Part shown: positions 17,909-26,377 of the stretch, one piece after another | Layout: each line of letters starts with the position of its first letter | How positions within the stretch are numbered: the stretch's first letter is position 1 | From: Hydrogenophaga sp. | Lineage (GTDB): Bacteria; Pseudomonadota; Gammaproteobacteria; Burkholderiales; Burkholderiaceae_C | Length of the DNA: 64,000 bases | Reading direction: 5' to 3' | Assembly (NCBI GenBank): GCA_011391495.1 | Contig: JAABQK010000002.1 | Span: 248,001 to 312,000 of the forward strand | The notes under the pieces: generated by a model | What the model saw: only the letters and a program-made list of their open reading frames with translations | Databases searched by the model: none | Told to the model about the DNA's origin: nothing | Translations under genes and position numbers: made by a program

Positions 17909-18328
17909 TCAGGTTGACCCGCCCGCCAGCCTGACCGTCTCGCGATCAGGCTCCCCGCCGAAGAACTGCAGCAAGGCCTGCCGGAAGAGTCCCTCGGCTG
18001 GGTGCGCCAAGCTGAACAGTGTCATGCAGGAGCGGAATTTCAGGTCATCGGGTGAGCCAAAAATGTCATGGGCGGAGCACCCGGCATGTGCGAGAACCAG
18101 ACGGGTGCAGGCTTTCAGGCGCTCGCTCAAAACGGGATCGGCCAGGTAGCTCTTGGCCTCGGCCAACGATCCGATGCCGTAGTAACGGGCGGTAGCGCTG
18201 CGACCCAGCGCCGTCAACTGGGGAAAGACGAACCACATCCAGTGCGTCCGCTTCCTGCCGGCGGCCAGCTCGGCCATGACCGCATCGATCACTGGGGTCT
18301 GTGCATTCAGGAAACGGGTCAGATCCAA
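17909..18328 (-). CDS. DUF1810 family protein
   Basis: A protein of 139 residues that matches DUF1810, with KRTHWMWFVFPQL, ARYYGI and a SPDDLKFRSCMTLF stretch. The family's function is not established. I chose a TTG start (giving MDLTRFLN) because a perfect GGAGG lies six bases before it and the conserved domain begins there. The upstream ATG in the same frame lies inside the thioredoxin gene. It follows that gene by 22 bases on the same strand, so the two likely form one transcript. Confidence 0.85.
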   Translation of the reverse strand: MDLTRFLNAQTPVIDAVMAELAAGRKRTHWMWFVFPQLTALGRSATARYYGIGSLAEAKSYLADPVLSERLKACTRLVLAHAGCSAHDIFGSPDDLKFRSCMTLFSLAHPAEGLFRQALLQFFGGEPDRETVRLAGGST

Positions 18329-18350
18329 GGTGGCCCTCCAGCGTGGTTCA

Positions 18351-18683
18351 TCAGGCGACGGGATCGATACGTTGAAGCGCCCGTGCCACCGACTGGACAT
18401 CCTGCGGCCGGACCAGCTTGTCGAGCTCCCGCCCGCTCTCCAGAAACACCAGCGTCGGCCAGAGTTTCACACCGAATGACCGCCCCAGTGGTCGGCCACG
18501 GCCATCTTCGACCCGCAGGTGGCGCACCCCCGGGTGACGGGCCAGAGCCTCGGAAACGACCGCCTGTGCGGCACGGCAGTGCCCACACCAGTCGGTCCCG
18601 AACTCCAGCAAGGTGGTACCCGGCAGTGCATCGATGTCGGCCCGCGAGGGGGCTTCGGTGAGGTAGCGGTCAGCGGTTGTCAT
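18351..18683 (-). CDS. Thioredoxin-family protein
   Basis: A small cytosolic thioredoxin of 110 residues with active site WCGHC (Cys33, Cys36) and the cis-Pro in VKLWPTLVF. The WCGHC dipeptide is that of PDI-like enzymes rather than the usual CGPC, so its redox potential may be higher. It is divergent from a nitroreductase gene 135 bases away, and DUF1810 lies downstream. The ATG has a poor ribosome-binding site; an upstream in-frame ATG exists but its extension looks non-coding. Confidence 0.85.
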   Translation of the reverse strand: MTTADRYLTEAPSRADIDALPGTTLLEFGTDWCGHCRAAQAVVSEALARHPGVRHLRVEDGRGRPLGRSFGVKLWPTLVFLESGRELDKLVRPQDVQSVARALQRIDPVA

Positions 18684-18818
18684 AGGAGATGGTTCGTGAA
18701 GCCATAACAAGGAGGGACATTTTTTCGATTTTGGGCGAGAACACCGCGCCCTGCAGGGTTTGGCGCACAATGATTTGCCGTGTTGATGTGGCATGTCTCA
18801 TGCGAACGGAGGACTTCG

Positions 18819-19469
18819 ATGAATACCTTGACCAAACTGGCACTCGGCATGATGGGGCGCTTGCGCCCCCAACCCCCGCGCGGGGATTCCCCTGCCTCCA
18901 TCGCGCTGCCACCTCCAGGCAAACTGGGCGGTATGCCACTGATGGAAGCACTGTCCAAGCGGCAATCGACGCGAGACTTCGCCCCCGATCCCTTGCCCCT
19001 GGCGGTGTTGTCCGAGTTGCTCTGGGCAGCCTGCGGAAAGAACCGAGCGGATGGCGGCAGGACCGCCCCCTCCGCCTTGAATGCCCAGGAGATGGACGTC
19101 TTCGTGGCCTTGCCGACGGGTGCCTACCGCTACAACCCTGCAGCGCACAGCCTGGATCTGGTGGCCAGCAGCGACTTGCGGCGCGTGACCGGGTACCAGG
19201 ACTTCGTGGACGAGGCCCCGCTGGATCTGGTCTTTGTTGCCGACCATACCCGCATGGCCCTGGTGCCTGCAGCCCAACGTGAGGCGTACGCCTATGTTGC
19301 GGCAGGTGCCATCGCACAGAACGTGTACCTGTTTGCTGCCAGCAGCGGGCTGGCCACGGTGATTCGCGCCTGGATTGACAGGGAGGCCATCGCCGATGCG
19401 CTGGGGTTGAGCCACGATCAGCAGGTACTGCTGTCGCAGACAGTGGGCTATTTCAAGCCTGCCAGGTGA
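18819..19469 (+). CDS. SagB/ThcOx-type nitroreductase family protein
   Basis: A 216-residue FMN-dependent oxidoreductase-like protein. The family motif SKRQSTRDF, binding the flavin phosphate, is followed by LLWAACGKNR and a Ser/Ala-Asn-rich loop, and the chain ends in a conserved LLSQTVGYFK stretch. Closest resemblance is to the SagB-type dehydrogenases, some of which oxidise azolines in peptide natural products; no precursor peptide or cyclodehydratase gene is nearby, so a stand-alone reductase is more likely. A strong GGAGG site precedes the ATG by seven bases. Confidence 0.82.
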   Translation: MNTLTKLALGMMGRLRPQPPRGDSPASIALPPPGKLGGMPLMEALSKRQSTRDFAPDPLPLAVLSELLWAACGKNRADGGRTAPSALNAQEMDVFVALPTGAYRYNPAAHSLDLVASSDLRRVTGYQDFVDEAPLDLVFVADHTRMALVPAAQREAYAYVAAGAIAQNVYLFAASSGLATVIRAWIDREAIADALGLSHDQQVLLSQTVGYFKPAR

Positions 19470-19579
19470 ATCGACGCGCTCGGGACCCCTGGGTCAAAAC
19501 GTCAAGATGAGCGCCATGTCGAGGCCTCAACACGCCGACAGGCCCATGGGCGATGGAATGGACGCGAGCGGAAATGGAA

Positions 19580-19610
19580 AAGCCCCGTCAATCGATGACT
19601 GACGGGGCTT
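19580..19610 (-). terminator. Intrinsic terminator of tRNA-Val(CAC)
   Basis: Inverted repeat AAGCCCCGTCA / TGACGGGGCTT with a 9-base loop, followed on the minus strand by TTTCC (the T-run starts within the stem). It begins seven bases after the tRNA 3' end. It could also terminate the convergent nitroreductase gene. Confidence 0.75.
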
Positions 19611-19616
19611 GAATCC

Positions 19617-19691
19617 TGGTGGGCGGTGCAGGGTTCGAACCTGCGACCCCTGCCGTGTGAAGGCAGTGCTCTACCACTGAGCTAACCGCCC
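19617..19691 (-). tRNA. tRNA-Val (anticodon CAC)
   Basis: The minus strand gives a full cloverleaf. The acceptor is GGGCGGT/ACCGCCC, followed by A73 and encoded CCA. The anticodon stem CTGCC/GGCAG closes a TTCACAC loop with CAC at positions 34-36, which reads GUG. The T-loop is TTCGAAC. Length is 75 nt. It is a second valine isoacceptor besides the GAC gene at 0.8 kb. Confidence 0.95.
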
Positions 19692-19694
19692 GAT

Positions 19695-19739
19695 GGATCC
19701 GGATCTTTCGATCCGATCCCTCGGAAGCCTCAAATTATA
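19695..19739 (-). promoter_or_regulatory. Promoter and leader hairpin of tRNA-Val(CAC)
   Basis: A consensus TATAAT -10 lies at 19734-19739 on the minus strand, ahead of the tRNA. Between it and the tRNA is an inverted repeat built from GGATC units (19695-19719) which would fold in the precursor. No good -35 was found. Confidence 0.5.
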
Positions 19740-19783
19740 GCCTGATTTTCAACGATTTTTCGCGGCCGACGGTCAGCCAGCCC

Positions 19784-20491
19784 TCACGCTGCCTGCAACT
19801 GGCGCCAGACCGTCTTGCCCTTGCATGCCTTGTCGATGTCGGCGAGCACGGTTTCATGGGCCTGTGCTTCCTGTTCGTTGGCGCGCAGCACGGGCAACTC
19901 GAAGCGACTGAAGTCCACCTGCACCACGACACTGCCCTCGCCCTCCAAAGCACCCAGTTCCATGATCAACGCATCCTGGCCGCGTGTCATGTTGATGTAG
20001 ACGTCGGCCAGCAACTCGGCGTCGAGCAGGGCGCCGTGCAGCGTGCGCCCGGAGTTGTCCACGCCCAGTCGATCGCACAGGGCGTCCAGACCGTTGCGTT
20101 TGCCCGGGAACATTTCCTTGGCCATCACAAGGCTGTCGGTCACCTCGCCGATGAAAGTATTGAGCGGCGGGCGGCCCAGCCGCTCCAGTTCCTTGTTGAG
20201 GAAGCTGATGTCGAACGGCGCGTTGTGAATGATCAGTTCGGCGTCGCGCAGGTACTCCAGCAATTCGTCGGCGATGGCCGAGAACTTGGGCTTGTCGCGC
20301 AGGAACTCGTTGCTGATGCCGTGCACCTTGAGCGCGTCCTCGTGGCTGTCGCGCTCGGGGTTGACGTAGAAATGCAGGTTGTTGCCGGTGAGCTTGCGGT
20401 TGAGCAGCTCCACACAGCCGATTTCGATGATCCTGTCGCCATTTTCAGCCGACAGACCGGTGGTTTCTGTGTCGAGGACGATTTGGCGCAT
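19784..20491 (-). CDS. dnaQ: DNA polymerase III epsilon subunit (3'-5' proofreading exonuclease)
   Basis: The proofreading subunit of the replicative polymerase core, 235 residues. The DEDDh exonuclease motifs are visible: Exo I LDTETTGL, Exo II IHNAPFDISFLN, and Exo III with HGALLDAELLADVY (His and Asp). A C-terminal tail beyond the nuclease domain is the usual tether to DnaE. It lies 79 bases after fdx on the same strand and upstream of tRNA-Val. Length is usual for the family. Confidence 0.96.
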   Translation of the reverse strand: MRQIVLDTETTGLSAENGDRIIEIGCVELLNRKLTGNNLHFYVNPERDSHEDALKVHGISNEFLRDKPKFSAIADELLEYLRDAELIIHNAPFDISFLNKELERLGRPPLNTFIGEVTDSLVMAKEMFPGKRNGLDALCDRLGVDNSGRTLHGALLDAELLADVYINMTRGQDALIMELGALEGEGSVVVQVDFSRFELPVLRANEQEAQAHETVLADIDKACKGKTVWRQLQAA

Positions 20492-20570
20492 GCGGTTAGT
20501 TTACGGTCGCGGGATGAAGCGGACTCCGGTCCGCCACCGGGTCTCCCCTGGCCGGCGGAGCGCGGAGCTG

Positions 20571-20909
20571 TCAATGCTGCTCTTTGGCGTGGTTGATCGA
20601 GTACTTGGGGATTTCGATCGTCACGTCCTGCTGGGCCAGGATGGCCTGGCACGACAGTCGCGATTGCGGCTCCAGACCCCAGGCGCGGTCGAGCAGGTCT
20701 TCCTCGTTTTCATCCAGCTCGTTGAGGCTGTTGAAGCCCTCACGCACGATCACGTGGCAGGTGGTACAGGCGCACACCATGTCGCATGCATGTTCGATCG
20801 GGATGTTGTTGTCCAGCAGCGCCTCGCAAATGGAGGTGCCGGCGGGTGCGCTGACCTGCGCGCCTTGGGGGCAGTATTCGGGATGGGGCAGTATTTTGAT
20901 GGTGGGCAT
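20571..20909 (-). CDS. fdx: ISC-type 2Fe-2S ferredoxin
   Basis: The electron-donating ferredoxin of the Isc iron-sulfur assembly operon. The adrenodoxin-type 2Fe-2S ligands are visible as Cys42, Cys48, Cys51 and Cys87 in a 112-residue chain (ACDMVCACTTC, then RLSC). It lies last in the operon, 58 bases after hscA, its usual place. It probably supplies electrons to IscS/IscU during cluster synthesis. Confidence 0.96.
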   Translation of the reverse strand: MPTIKILPHPEYCPQGAQVSAPAGTSICEALLDNNIPIEHACDMVCACTTCHVIVREGFNSLNELDENEEDLLDRAWGLEPQSRLSCQAILAQQDVTIEIPKYSINHAKEQH

Positions 20910-20967
20910 GCTCGGGTCTCTGGATGTGGGCGACTAAAACCTCGGCCCATGCGTAGGTGGATGATGC

Positions 20968-22851
20968 TCAGACTTCTTCAAGCCTCTTGCCGGCCAGCGC
21001 CTGCTGGATGCCCCGGTTCATGCGCAGGGCGGCAAAGGCTTCGGTGCCCTTGGCAAGTGCCTCGGTGGCGGATTCGATAGCCGCCGCGTCAGCACCGGTT
21101 GCGACCTCGGTCAGTGCAACGATCAGCACATCGATCGACGCACGCTCCGCTGGATCCAGCAGGTCGGCGTCGGCTGCCAGGGCACTGCGTGTCGCGGCGA
21201 TCATGCGATCGGCGTCGACACGTGCCTCCACCAGCGCGCGGGCCTGCATGTCCTGCTGCGCGGTGGCGAAGCTGTCCTTCAGCATGGCGGCAATCTGCTC
21301 GTCCGACAGGCCGTAGGCGGGCTTGACGTCCACCCGGGCTTCCACACCACTGCCCAGCTCCTTTGCGGCAACGGAGAGCAAGCCATCGGCATCCACCGTG
21401 AAGCTCACCCGGATGCGTGCGGCGCCGGCCGCCATGGGGGGGATGCCACGCAAGACAAATCGCGCGAGGCTGCGGCAGTCTGCCACCAGATCGCGCTCTC
21501 CCTGCACCACATGCAGCGCCAGTGCGGTCTGGCCGTCCTGGTAGGTGGTGAAGTCCTGCGCGAGGGCGGTGGGAATCGGGCTGTTGCGCGGCACGATGCG
21601 CTCGACGAGGCCACCCATGGTCTCGATCCCGAGCGAAAGCGGAATCACGTCGAGCAGCAGCAAGTCCCCGTCGCGGCTGTTGCCGGCCAGGGCATTGGCC
21701 TGGATCGCGGCACCCAGTGCCACCACCTCGTCCGGGTTCAGATTGGTCAGTGGTTCCTGGCCGAAAAATGCGCCCACGGTGCGGCGGATCACCGGCATGC
21801 GGGTGGAGCCGCCCACCATCACCACGCCCTTGACTTCGTCCTTGCCGATGCCAGCATCACGCAACACCTTGCGCACCGCCGTCATGGTGCGAGCGGTCAG
21901 CGCGGCAGTGACAGCCTCAAACTGGGCCGGGGTCACGCACTGCTCCAGTGGCTGACCACCGACCTGCGCGCTGAACCGCACCTCGCCGGCATTGTGATCC
22001 AAGCCGGACAGCGCCTCCTTGCAGCGGCGCGCCTCGGCGTGCACCGCCGCGCGCTCCGAAGCCGTCAGAGGCGTACTGATACCCTGCTGCGCCAACACCC
22101 AGGCGGCCAGTGCCTGGTCGTAGTCGTCCCCCCCCAGAGCCGAGTCACCACCGGTGGCCATGACCTCGAAAACGCCGCGGGTCAGGCGCAGGATGGATAT
22201 GTCGAAGGTGCCACCGCCCAGGTCGTAAATGGCGTAGACACCTTCCGATCCATTGTCCAGCCCGTAGGCAATGGCCGCGGCGGTCGGTTCGTTGATCAGG
22301 CGCAGCACGTTGATGCCGGCCAGCTGGGCCGCGTCCTTCGTGGCCTGACGCTGGGCATCGTCAAAGTAGGCAGGGACGGTGATGACCGCGCCAAACAGTT
22401 CGTCGTCAAAACTGTCCTCCGCGCGAAAGCGCAGCGTGGCCAGTATCTCGGCACTCACCTCCATCGGCGTCTTGCGGCCCGCCACCGTCTCGATCACGGC
22501 CATGCCCTGGTCGTCGACCACGTTGTAGGACAGCTTGTCCACATCGGCGACCTGGGCACGGCTGCGCCCCATGAGACGCTTGACAGAGCTGACCGTGTTG
22601 GTCGGATCCTGCACCTGGGCGGCCAGCGCGTCATGGCCAATCTGCCGGCCCGAACCACCCTGCGCCGTATCGAGGTAGCGCACCACGCTGGGCAGGATCA
22701 CACGCCCGTCCGCCGCGGGCAGGCACTCGGCGACGCCATGTCGCACAGCGGCCACCAGCGAATGCGTGGTACCCAGGTCGATGCCGACCGCCACTCGGCG
22801 CTGGTGCGGATCGAGGGACTGGCCGGGTTCGGAAATCTGCAGGAGCGCCAT
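20968..22851 (-). CDS. hscA: Fe-S protein chaperone HscA (Hsp70 family)
   Basis: A specialised Hsp70 that, with HscB, releases the Fe-S cluster from IscU to target proteins. It has 627 residues, with N-terminal ATPase motifs ([36 protein letters not shown]) and a substrate-binding domain that binds the LPPVK motif of IscU. The lid is of usual length. It lies between hscB (61 bases upstream) and fdx. The A/S content is normal and no key residue is missing. Confidence 0.96.
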   Translation of the reverse strand: MALLQISEPGQSLDPHQRRVAVGIDLGTTHSLVAAVRHGVAECLPAADGRVILPSVVRYLDTAQGGSGRQIGHDALAAQVQDPTNTVSSVKRLMGRSRAQVADVDKLSYNVVDDQGMAVIETVAGRKTPMEVSAEILATLRFRAEDSFDDELFGAVITVPAYFDDAQRQATKDAAQLAGINVLRLINEPTAAAIAYGLDNGSEGVYAIYDLGGGTFDISILRLTRGVFEVMATGGDSALGGDDYDQALAAWVLAQQGISTPLTASERAAVHAEARRCKEALSGLDHNAGEVRFSAQVGGQPLEQCVTPAQFEAVTAALTARTMTAVRKVLRDAGIGKDEVKGVVMVGGSTRMPVIRRTVGAFFGQEPLTNLNPDEVVALGAAIQANALAGNSRDGDLLLLDVIPLSLGIETMGGLVERIVPRNSPIPTALAQDFTTYQDGQTALALHVVQGERDLVADCRSLARFVLRGIPPMAAGAARIRVSFTVDADGLLSVAAKELGSGVEARVDVKPAYGLSDEQIAAMLKDSFATAQQDMQARALVEARVDADRMIAATRSALAADADLLDPAERASIDVLIVALTEVATGADAAAIESATEALAKGTEAFAALRMNRGIQQALAGKRLEEV

Positions 22852-22912
22852 GGATCGTGTTCTGTGAAGGAAAGGCGTGTGTTGCGTTGCCAGTACACAC
22901 GTTGTGGAAACC

Positions 22913-23431
22913 CTATTGTCCCAGTTGGTCGAGCCGGCTCTCTACGTCGCGCGCAAAGCGCTCAACGAACATAAGGGCTCTGACCTGCTGGGCCAGCGCG
23001 CTGTATTCGCGCAGGTCATCGGCGGTGTGTTGCACGTCGAACAGCATCTTCTTTCGCGTGGCGGCCACGTCGTCGGCCATGCGCTCGAGATCGCCAGAGC
23101 CCCTGGCCTCTTCGAGCTCCTCGCGCCATTGCATCTGCTGCATCAGGAACGTGGCCGGCATGGCGGTGTTGTTTTCGGCCTGGATCGGCACACCGTTCAA
23201 TTCGCACAGGTAGGCCGCACGCTTGAGCGGATCCTTGAGACGCTGGTAGGCCTCGTTGATCCGCACGGACCACTGCATGGCCTGTCGCTGCGCCTGCGCA
23301 TCGGAAGCGGCAAACCGGTCCGGATGGGCTTCGCGCTGCAGGACTTTCCAGCGGTCGTCCAGCACAGAACGCTCCACGGCGAACTGCGCTGGCAGGCCAA
23401 AAATCTCGAAGTCGGTCGATTGCAGGTTCAT
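22913..23431 (-). CDS. hscB: Fe-S cluster co-chaperone HscB
   Basis: The J-domain partner of HscA. A J-domain with HPD (residues 36-38) begins the 172-residue chain, followed by a coiled C-terminal domain that binds IscU. The start is the ATG giving [10 protein letters not shown], which matches HscB homologues; the in-frame upstream extension is low-complexity. It lies 61 bases downstream of iscA on the same strand. Confidence 0.95.
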   Translation of the reverse strand: MNLQSTDFEIFGLPAQFAVERSVLDDRWKVLQREAHPDRFAASDAQAQRQAMQWSVRINEAYQRLKDPLKRAAYLCELNGVPIQAENNTAMPATFLMQQMQWREELEEARGSGDLERMADDVAATRKKMLFDVQHTADDLREYSALAQQVRALMFVERFARDVESRLDQLGQ

Positions 23432-23492
23432 GGAAATGAAAAGCCGCCAGAACGCAAACGCACTGGCGGCCGGGATGGGAACGGGGACCGGA

Positions 23493-23816
23493 TCAAATCC
23501 GGAAACTTTCGCCGCAGCCGCAACGGTCACGCTCGTTGGGGTTGTTGAAGCGGAAGCCTTCGTTCAGGCCCTCGCGAACAAAGTCGAGCTGGGTCCCGTC
23601 GATGTAGGCCAGACTCTTGGGATCCACCAGAACCTTCACGCCATTGTCCTCAAACACCACATCTTCGGGTGCAATCTCGTCGGCGTACTCCAGCTTGTAG
23701 GCCAGGCCCGAGCAGCCGGTGGTCTTGACGCCCAGGCGCACCCCCACACCCTTGCCACGCTTAGCGATATAGCGGGAGACGTGCCGCGCAGCGGCTTCGG
23801 AAATCGAGATGGCCAT
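23493..23816 (-). CDS. iscA: Iron-sulfur cluster assembly protein IscA
   Basis: An A-type carrier of 107 residues that delivers Fe-S clusters, especially 4Fe-4S, to target enzymes. The three conserved cysteines are Cys35 in TTGCSG and Cys99 and Cys101 in the C-terminal CGCG. It follows iscU by 24 bases. Confidence 0.96.
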   Translation of the reverse strand: MAISISEAAARHVSRYIAKRGKGVGVRLGVKTTGCSGLAYKLEYADEIAPEDVVFEDNGVKVLVDPKSLAYIDGTQLDFVREGLNEGFRFNNPNERDRCGCGESFRI

Positions 23817-23840
23817 GGTGATCCGGTCAATGCCTGGTGT

Positions 23841-24227
23841 TCAGTTCAGGTGCTTCTTGCGGTAGTCGTCCACCGCCGCCTTGATGGCATCCTCAGCCAG
23901 GATGGAGCAGTGGATCTTCACCGGCGGCAGCGCCAGCTCTTCGGCGATCTCGCTGTTCTTGAGCGCAGCCGCTTCGTCCAGCGTCTTGCCCTTGACCCAT
24001 TCGGTTACCAGCGAGGAAGAGGCAATGGCCGAGCCGCAACCGTAAGTCTTGAAGCGCGCGTCTTCGATCACGCCCGTGGCGGGGTTCACCTTGATCTGCA
24101 GTTTCATCACGTCACCGCAGGCAGGTGCGCCCACCATGCCCGTTCCCACCGATTCGTCTGCCTTGTCGAAGGACCCGACATTGCGAGGGTGTTCATAGTG
24201 ATCAACGACTTTTTCAGAATAGGCCAT
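23841..24227 (-). CDS. iscU: Fe-S cluster scaffold IscU
   Basis: The scaffold on which new 2Fe-2S clusters are built. In its 128 residues, Cys37 (PACGD), Cys63 (YGCGSA) and Cys106 (KIHCSIL) are the cluster ligands, and Asp39 modulates release. The LPPVK motif that HscA recognises immediately precedes Cys106. The ATG lies seven bases after a strong AAGGAG site. It is 11 bases downstream of iscS. Very highly conserved. Confidence 0.97.
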   Translation of the reverse strand: MAYSEKVVDHYEHPRNVGSFDKADESVGTGMVGAPACGDVMKLQIKVNPATGVIEDARFKTYGCGSAIASSSLVTEWVKGKTLDEAAALKNSEIAEELALPPVKIHCSILAEDAIKAAVDDYRKKHLN

Positions 24228-24238
24228 GGTCTTTCTCC

Positions 24239-25456
24239 TTAATGCGCTGCCCACTGGATGGTGGACAAGTCGATACCGTCTTTGAACATTTCCCACAGCG
24301 GAGACAGCTCGCGCAGTTTGGCCACGTTTTCCTTGATCGTGGCAATGGCGTAGTCGATCTCCTCCTCGGTGGTCCAGCGGCCGATCGTCATGCGCAGGCT
24401 GCTGTGTGCGAGTTCGTCGCTGCGGCCGAGCGCGCGCAGCACGTAGCTGGGCTCCAGGCTGGCCGAGGTACAGGCCGATCCGCTGGAGACCGCCAGACCC
24501 TTGATGCCCATGATCAGGGACTCACCTTCGACGTAATTGAAACTCATGTTGAGGTTGTGCGGCACGCGCTGCGTCTCGTGGCCATTGATGAACACCTCTT
24601 CGATGTCCTTCAGGCCAGCCACCATGCGGTCGTGCAGCGCGCGGATGCGCTGGTTCTCCTCGTGCATTTCAAGCTTGGCGATCCGGTAGGCCTCGCCCAT
24701 GCCCACGCACTGGTGCGTGGGCAGCGTGCCCGAACGCATGCCGCGCTCGTGGCCGCCACCGTGCATCTGCGCCTCGATCCGCACACGGGGCTTGCGGCGC
24801 ACGAACAGCGCACCAATGCCCTTGGGGCCGTAGGTTTTGTGACCGGTCAGGCTCATCAGGTCCACCGGCAGCGCCTTGAGATCGATGTCCACCCGGCCGG
24901 TGGCCTGGGCGGCGTCCACGTGGAAGATCACACCCTTTTCGCGGCACAGGGAGCCGATGGCCGCGATGTCCTGGATCACGCCGATCTCGTTGTTCACGAA
25001 CATGACCGATGCCAGGATCGTGTCGGGCCGGATGGCCGCCTTGAAGGCTTCCAGGTCAAGCAGACCGTCTGCCTGCACGTCCAGGTAGGTGACCTCAAAT
25101 CCCTGACGCTCCAGCTCGCGGCAGGTGTCGAGCACAGCCTTGTGCTCGGTCTTGACCGTGATGATGTGCTTGCCCTTGGTCTTGTAGAAATGCGCTGCAC
25201 CCTTGAGTGCCAGATTGTTGGACTCGGTCGCACCGCTGGTCCAGACGATTTCGCGCGGATCGGCCCCGATCAAATCGGCCACCTGCTCACGCGCCGTTTC
25301 AACCGCCTTTTCGGCCTCCCAACCCCAAGCGTGGCTGCGTGAGGCCGGATTGCCAAAGTGCTCGCGCAACCAGGGAATCATCGCGTCCACCACCCTCGGG
25401 TCGCAAGGATTGGTGGCGCTGTAGTCCATGTAAATGGGAAAGTGTGGCGTGGTCAT
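24239..25456 (-). CDS. iscS: Cysteine desulfurase IscS
   Basis: A PLP enzyme that takes sulfur from L-cysteine and delivers it as persulfide to IscU and to tRNA thiolation. PLP-binding Lys207 is in [11 protein letters not shown], and the catalytic Cys329 is in [10 protein letters not shown] on the mobile loop. At 405 residues it is of usual length. It is the second gene of the operon, 127 bases after iscR; the gap shows no gene and no obvious promoter. Confidence 0.97.
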   Translation of the reverse strand: MTTPHFPIYMDYSATNPCDPRVVDAMIPWLREHFGNPASRSHAWGWEAEKAVETAREQVADLIGADPREIVWTSGATESNNLALKGAAHFYKTKGKHIITVKTEHKAVLDTCRELERQGFEVTYLDVQADGLLDLEAFKAAIRPDTILASVMFVNNEIGVIQDIAAIGSLCREKGVIFHVDAAQATGRVDIDLKALPVDLMSLTGHKTYGPKGIGALFVRRKPRVRIEAQMHGGGHERGMRSGTLPTHQCVGMGEAYRIAKLEMHEENQRIRALHDRMVAGLKDIEEVFINGHETQRVPHNLNMSFNYVEGESLIMGIKGLAVSSGSACTSASLEPSYVLRALGRSDELAHSSLRMTIGRWTTEEEIDYAIATIKENVAKLRELSPLWEMFKDGIDLSTIQWAAH

Positions 25457-25583
25457 GGCTGGCTGTGGAATGGCTGGCGTTGCTGGTCAGATGGGATCGC
25501 AGAGGTTCGGCTGGCCCGGCTGGTTCGGGAGGCCCGAAGGGTCGGTCAGGGCCGGCGGCTCGCGCCTGCCAGCCACCTCGAAC

Positions 25584-26117
25584 TCATTTGGAAAAAGCGG
25601 CTCCGAGTGCAAACACCGAATTCGGTGCGTTCACACGGATCGGCTTCACCACAGAGGGGCTGGAGATGGCCCGCTTCACCATCGGGGCGTTTTCCACCAC
25701 CAGGCCCTTGGCGAGCTGTTCGTCCACCAGCGACTGCAGGGACACCGAGTCGAGGAAATCCACCATCTTGGTGTTGAGGGCCGACCAGAGGTCGTGCGTC
25801 ATGCATCGGTTGCCTTCGCCGAGGCAGTTCTCCTTGCCGCCGCACTGGGTCGCGTCGATCGGCTCATCCACCGAGACGATGATGTCGGCCACCGTGATGT
25901 CGGCCGCCTTGCGTCCCAGCGAATAACCGCCGCCGGGACCACGGGTGGACTCGACCAGTTCATGACGGCGCAGCTTGCCAAACAGCTGCTCCAGGTAAGA
26001 CAGCGAAATCTGCTGGCGCTGGCTGATGGCCGCCAGCGTGACAGGGCCGTTGTTCTGGCGCAGGGCCAGATCGATCATGGCAGTGACCGCGAAGCGGCCT
26101 TTGGTCGTGAGGCGCAT
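25584..26117 (-). CDS. iscR: Fe-S cluster-sensing regulator IscR
   Basis: A Rrf2-family transcription factor that senses cluster supply by carrying a 2Fe-2S cluster and represses its own operon. The winged helix contains the QLFGKLRRHELVESTRGPGGGYSLGR recognition region split by normal loops. The ligands Cys92, Cys98, Cys105 and His108 lie in the loop QCGGKENCLGEGNRC and the MTH after it. Spacing between the last two cysteines is one residue longer than in E. coli. The start is the ATG seven bases after AAGGAG, rather than the TTG six bases upstream, which is too close to that site. Confidence 0.95.
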   Translation of the reverse strand: MRLTTKGRFAVTAMIDLALRQNNGPVTLAAISQRQQISLSYLEQLFGKLRRHELVESTRGPGGGYSLGRKAADITVADIIVSVDEPIDATQCGGKENCLGEGNRCMTHDLWSALNTKMVDFLDSVSLQSLVDEQLAKGLVVENAPMVKRAISSPSVVKPIRVNAPNSVFALGAAFSK

Positions 26118-26250
26118 TTTCAAGCTCCTTGTATGTTGGCTTGACTGTCGTTGGATGGCTCAAGGGGATATTTCCCCTGAACCCCTGCTCCGCCCACCCC
26201 GCTCATTGACTGAGCCGATACATCGAAGGCTTTCCCGACTGTTTTCGTCG

Positions 26251-26285
26251 AGTATACAGTAAAAGCCTACTGATCTGGTCGGTAT
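26251..26285 (-). promoter_or_regulatory. Candidate iscR promoter with IscR type-1-like operator
   Basis: On the minus strand a TATACT -10 hexamer (26251-26256) is preceded by ATACCGAC-CAGATC-AGTAGGCT (26264-26285). The GAC-N6-AGT core spacing and the RRS flank match the type-1 IscR consensus known from enterobacteria, with mismatches in the outer bases. Its place overlapping the -35 fits autorepression. No gene lies in the 260 bases between iscR and the histidine kinase gene. Confidence 0.5.
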
Positions 26286-26377
26286 TGTAGCGCATCAAAC
26301 GACGTTTGTCCTGGACAAATAGATCTGGCAAGGCCGTGGCCCGCCAACGGCGCCTGCGGCTGTACCAGCCCGCCCAG

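Noticed and set aside
18819-19469. SagB-type reductase as part of a peptide natural-product cluster
   Set aside because: No precursor peptide, cyclodehydratase or transporter gene adjacent.
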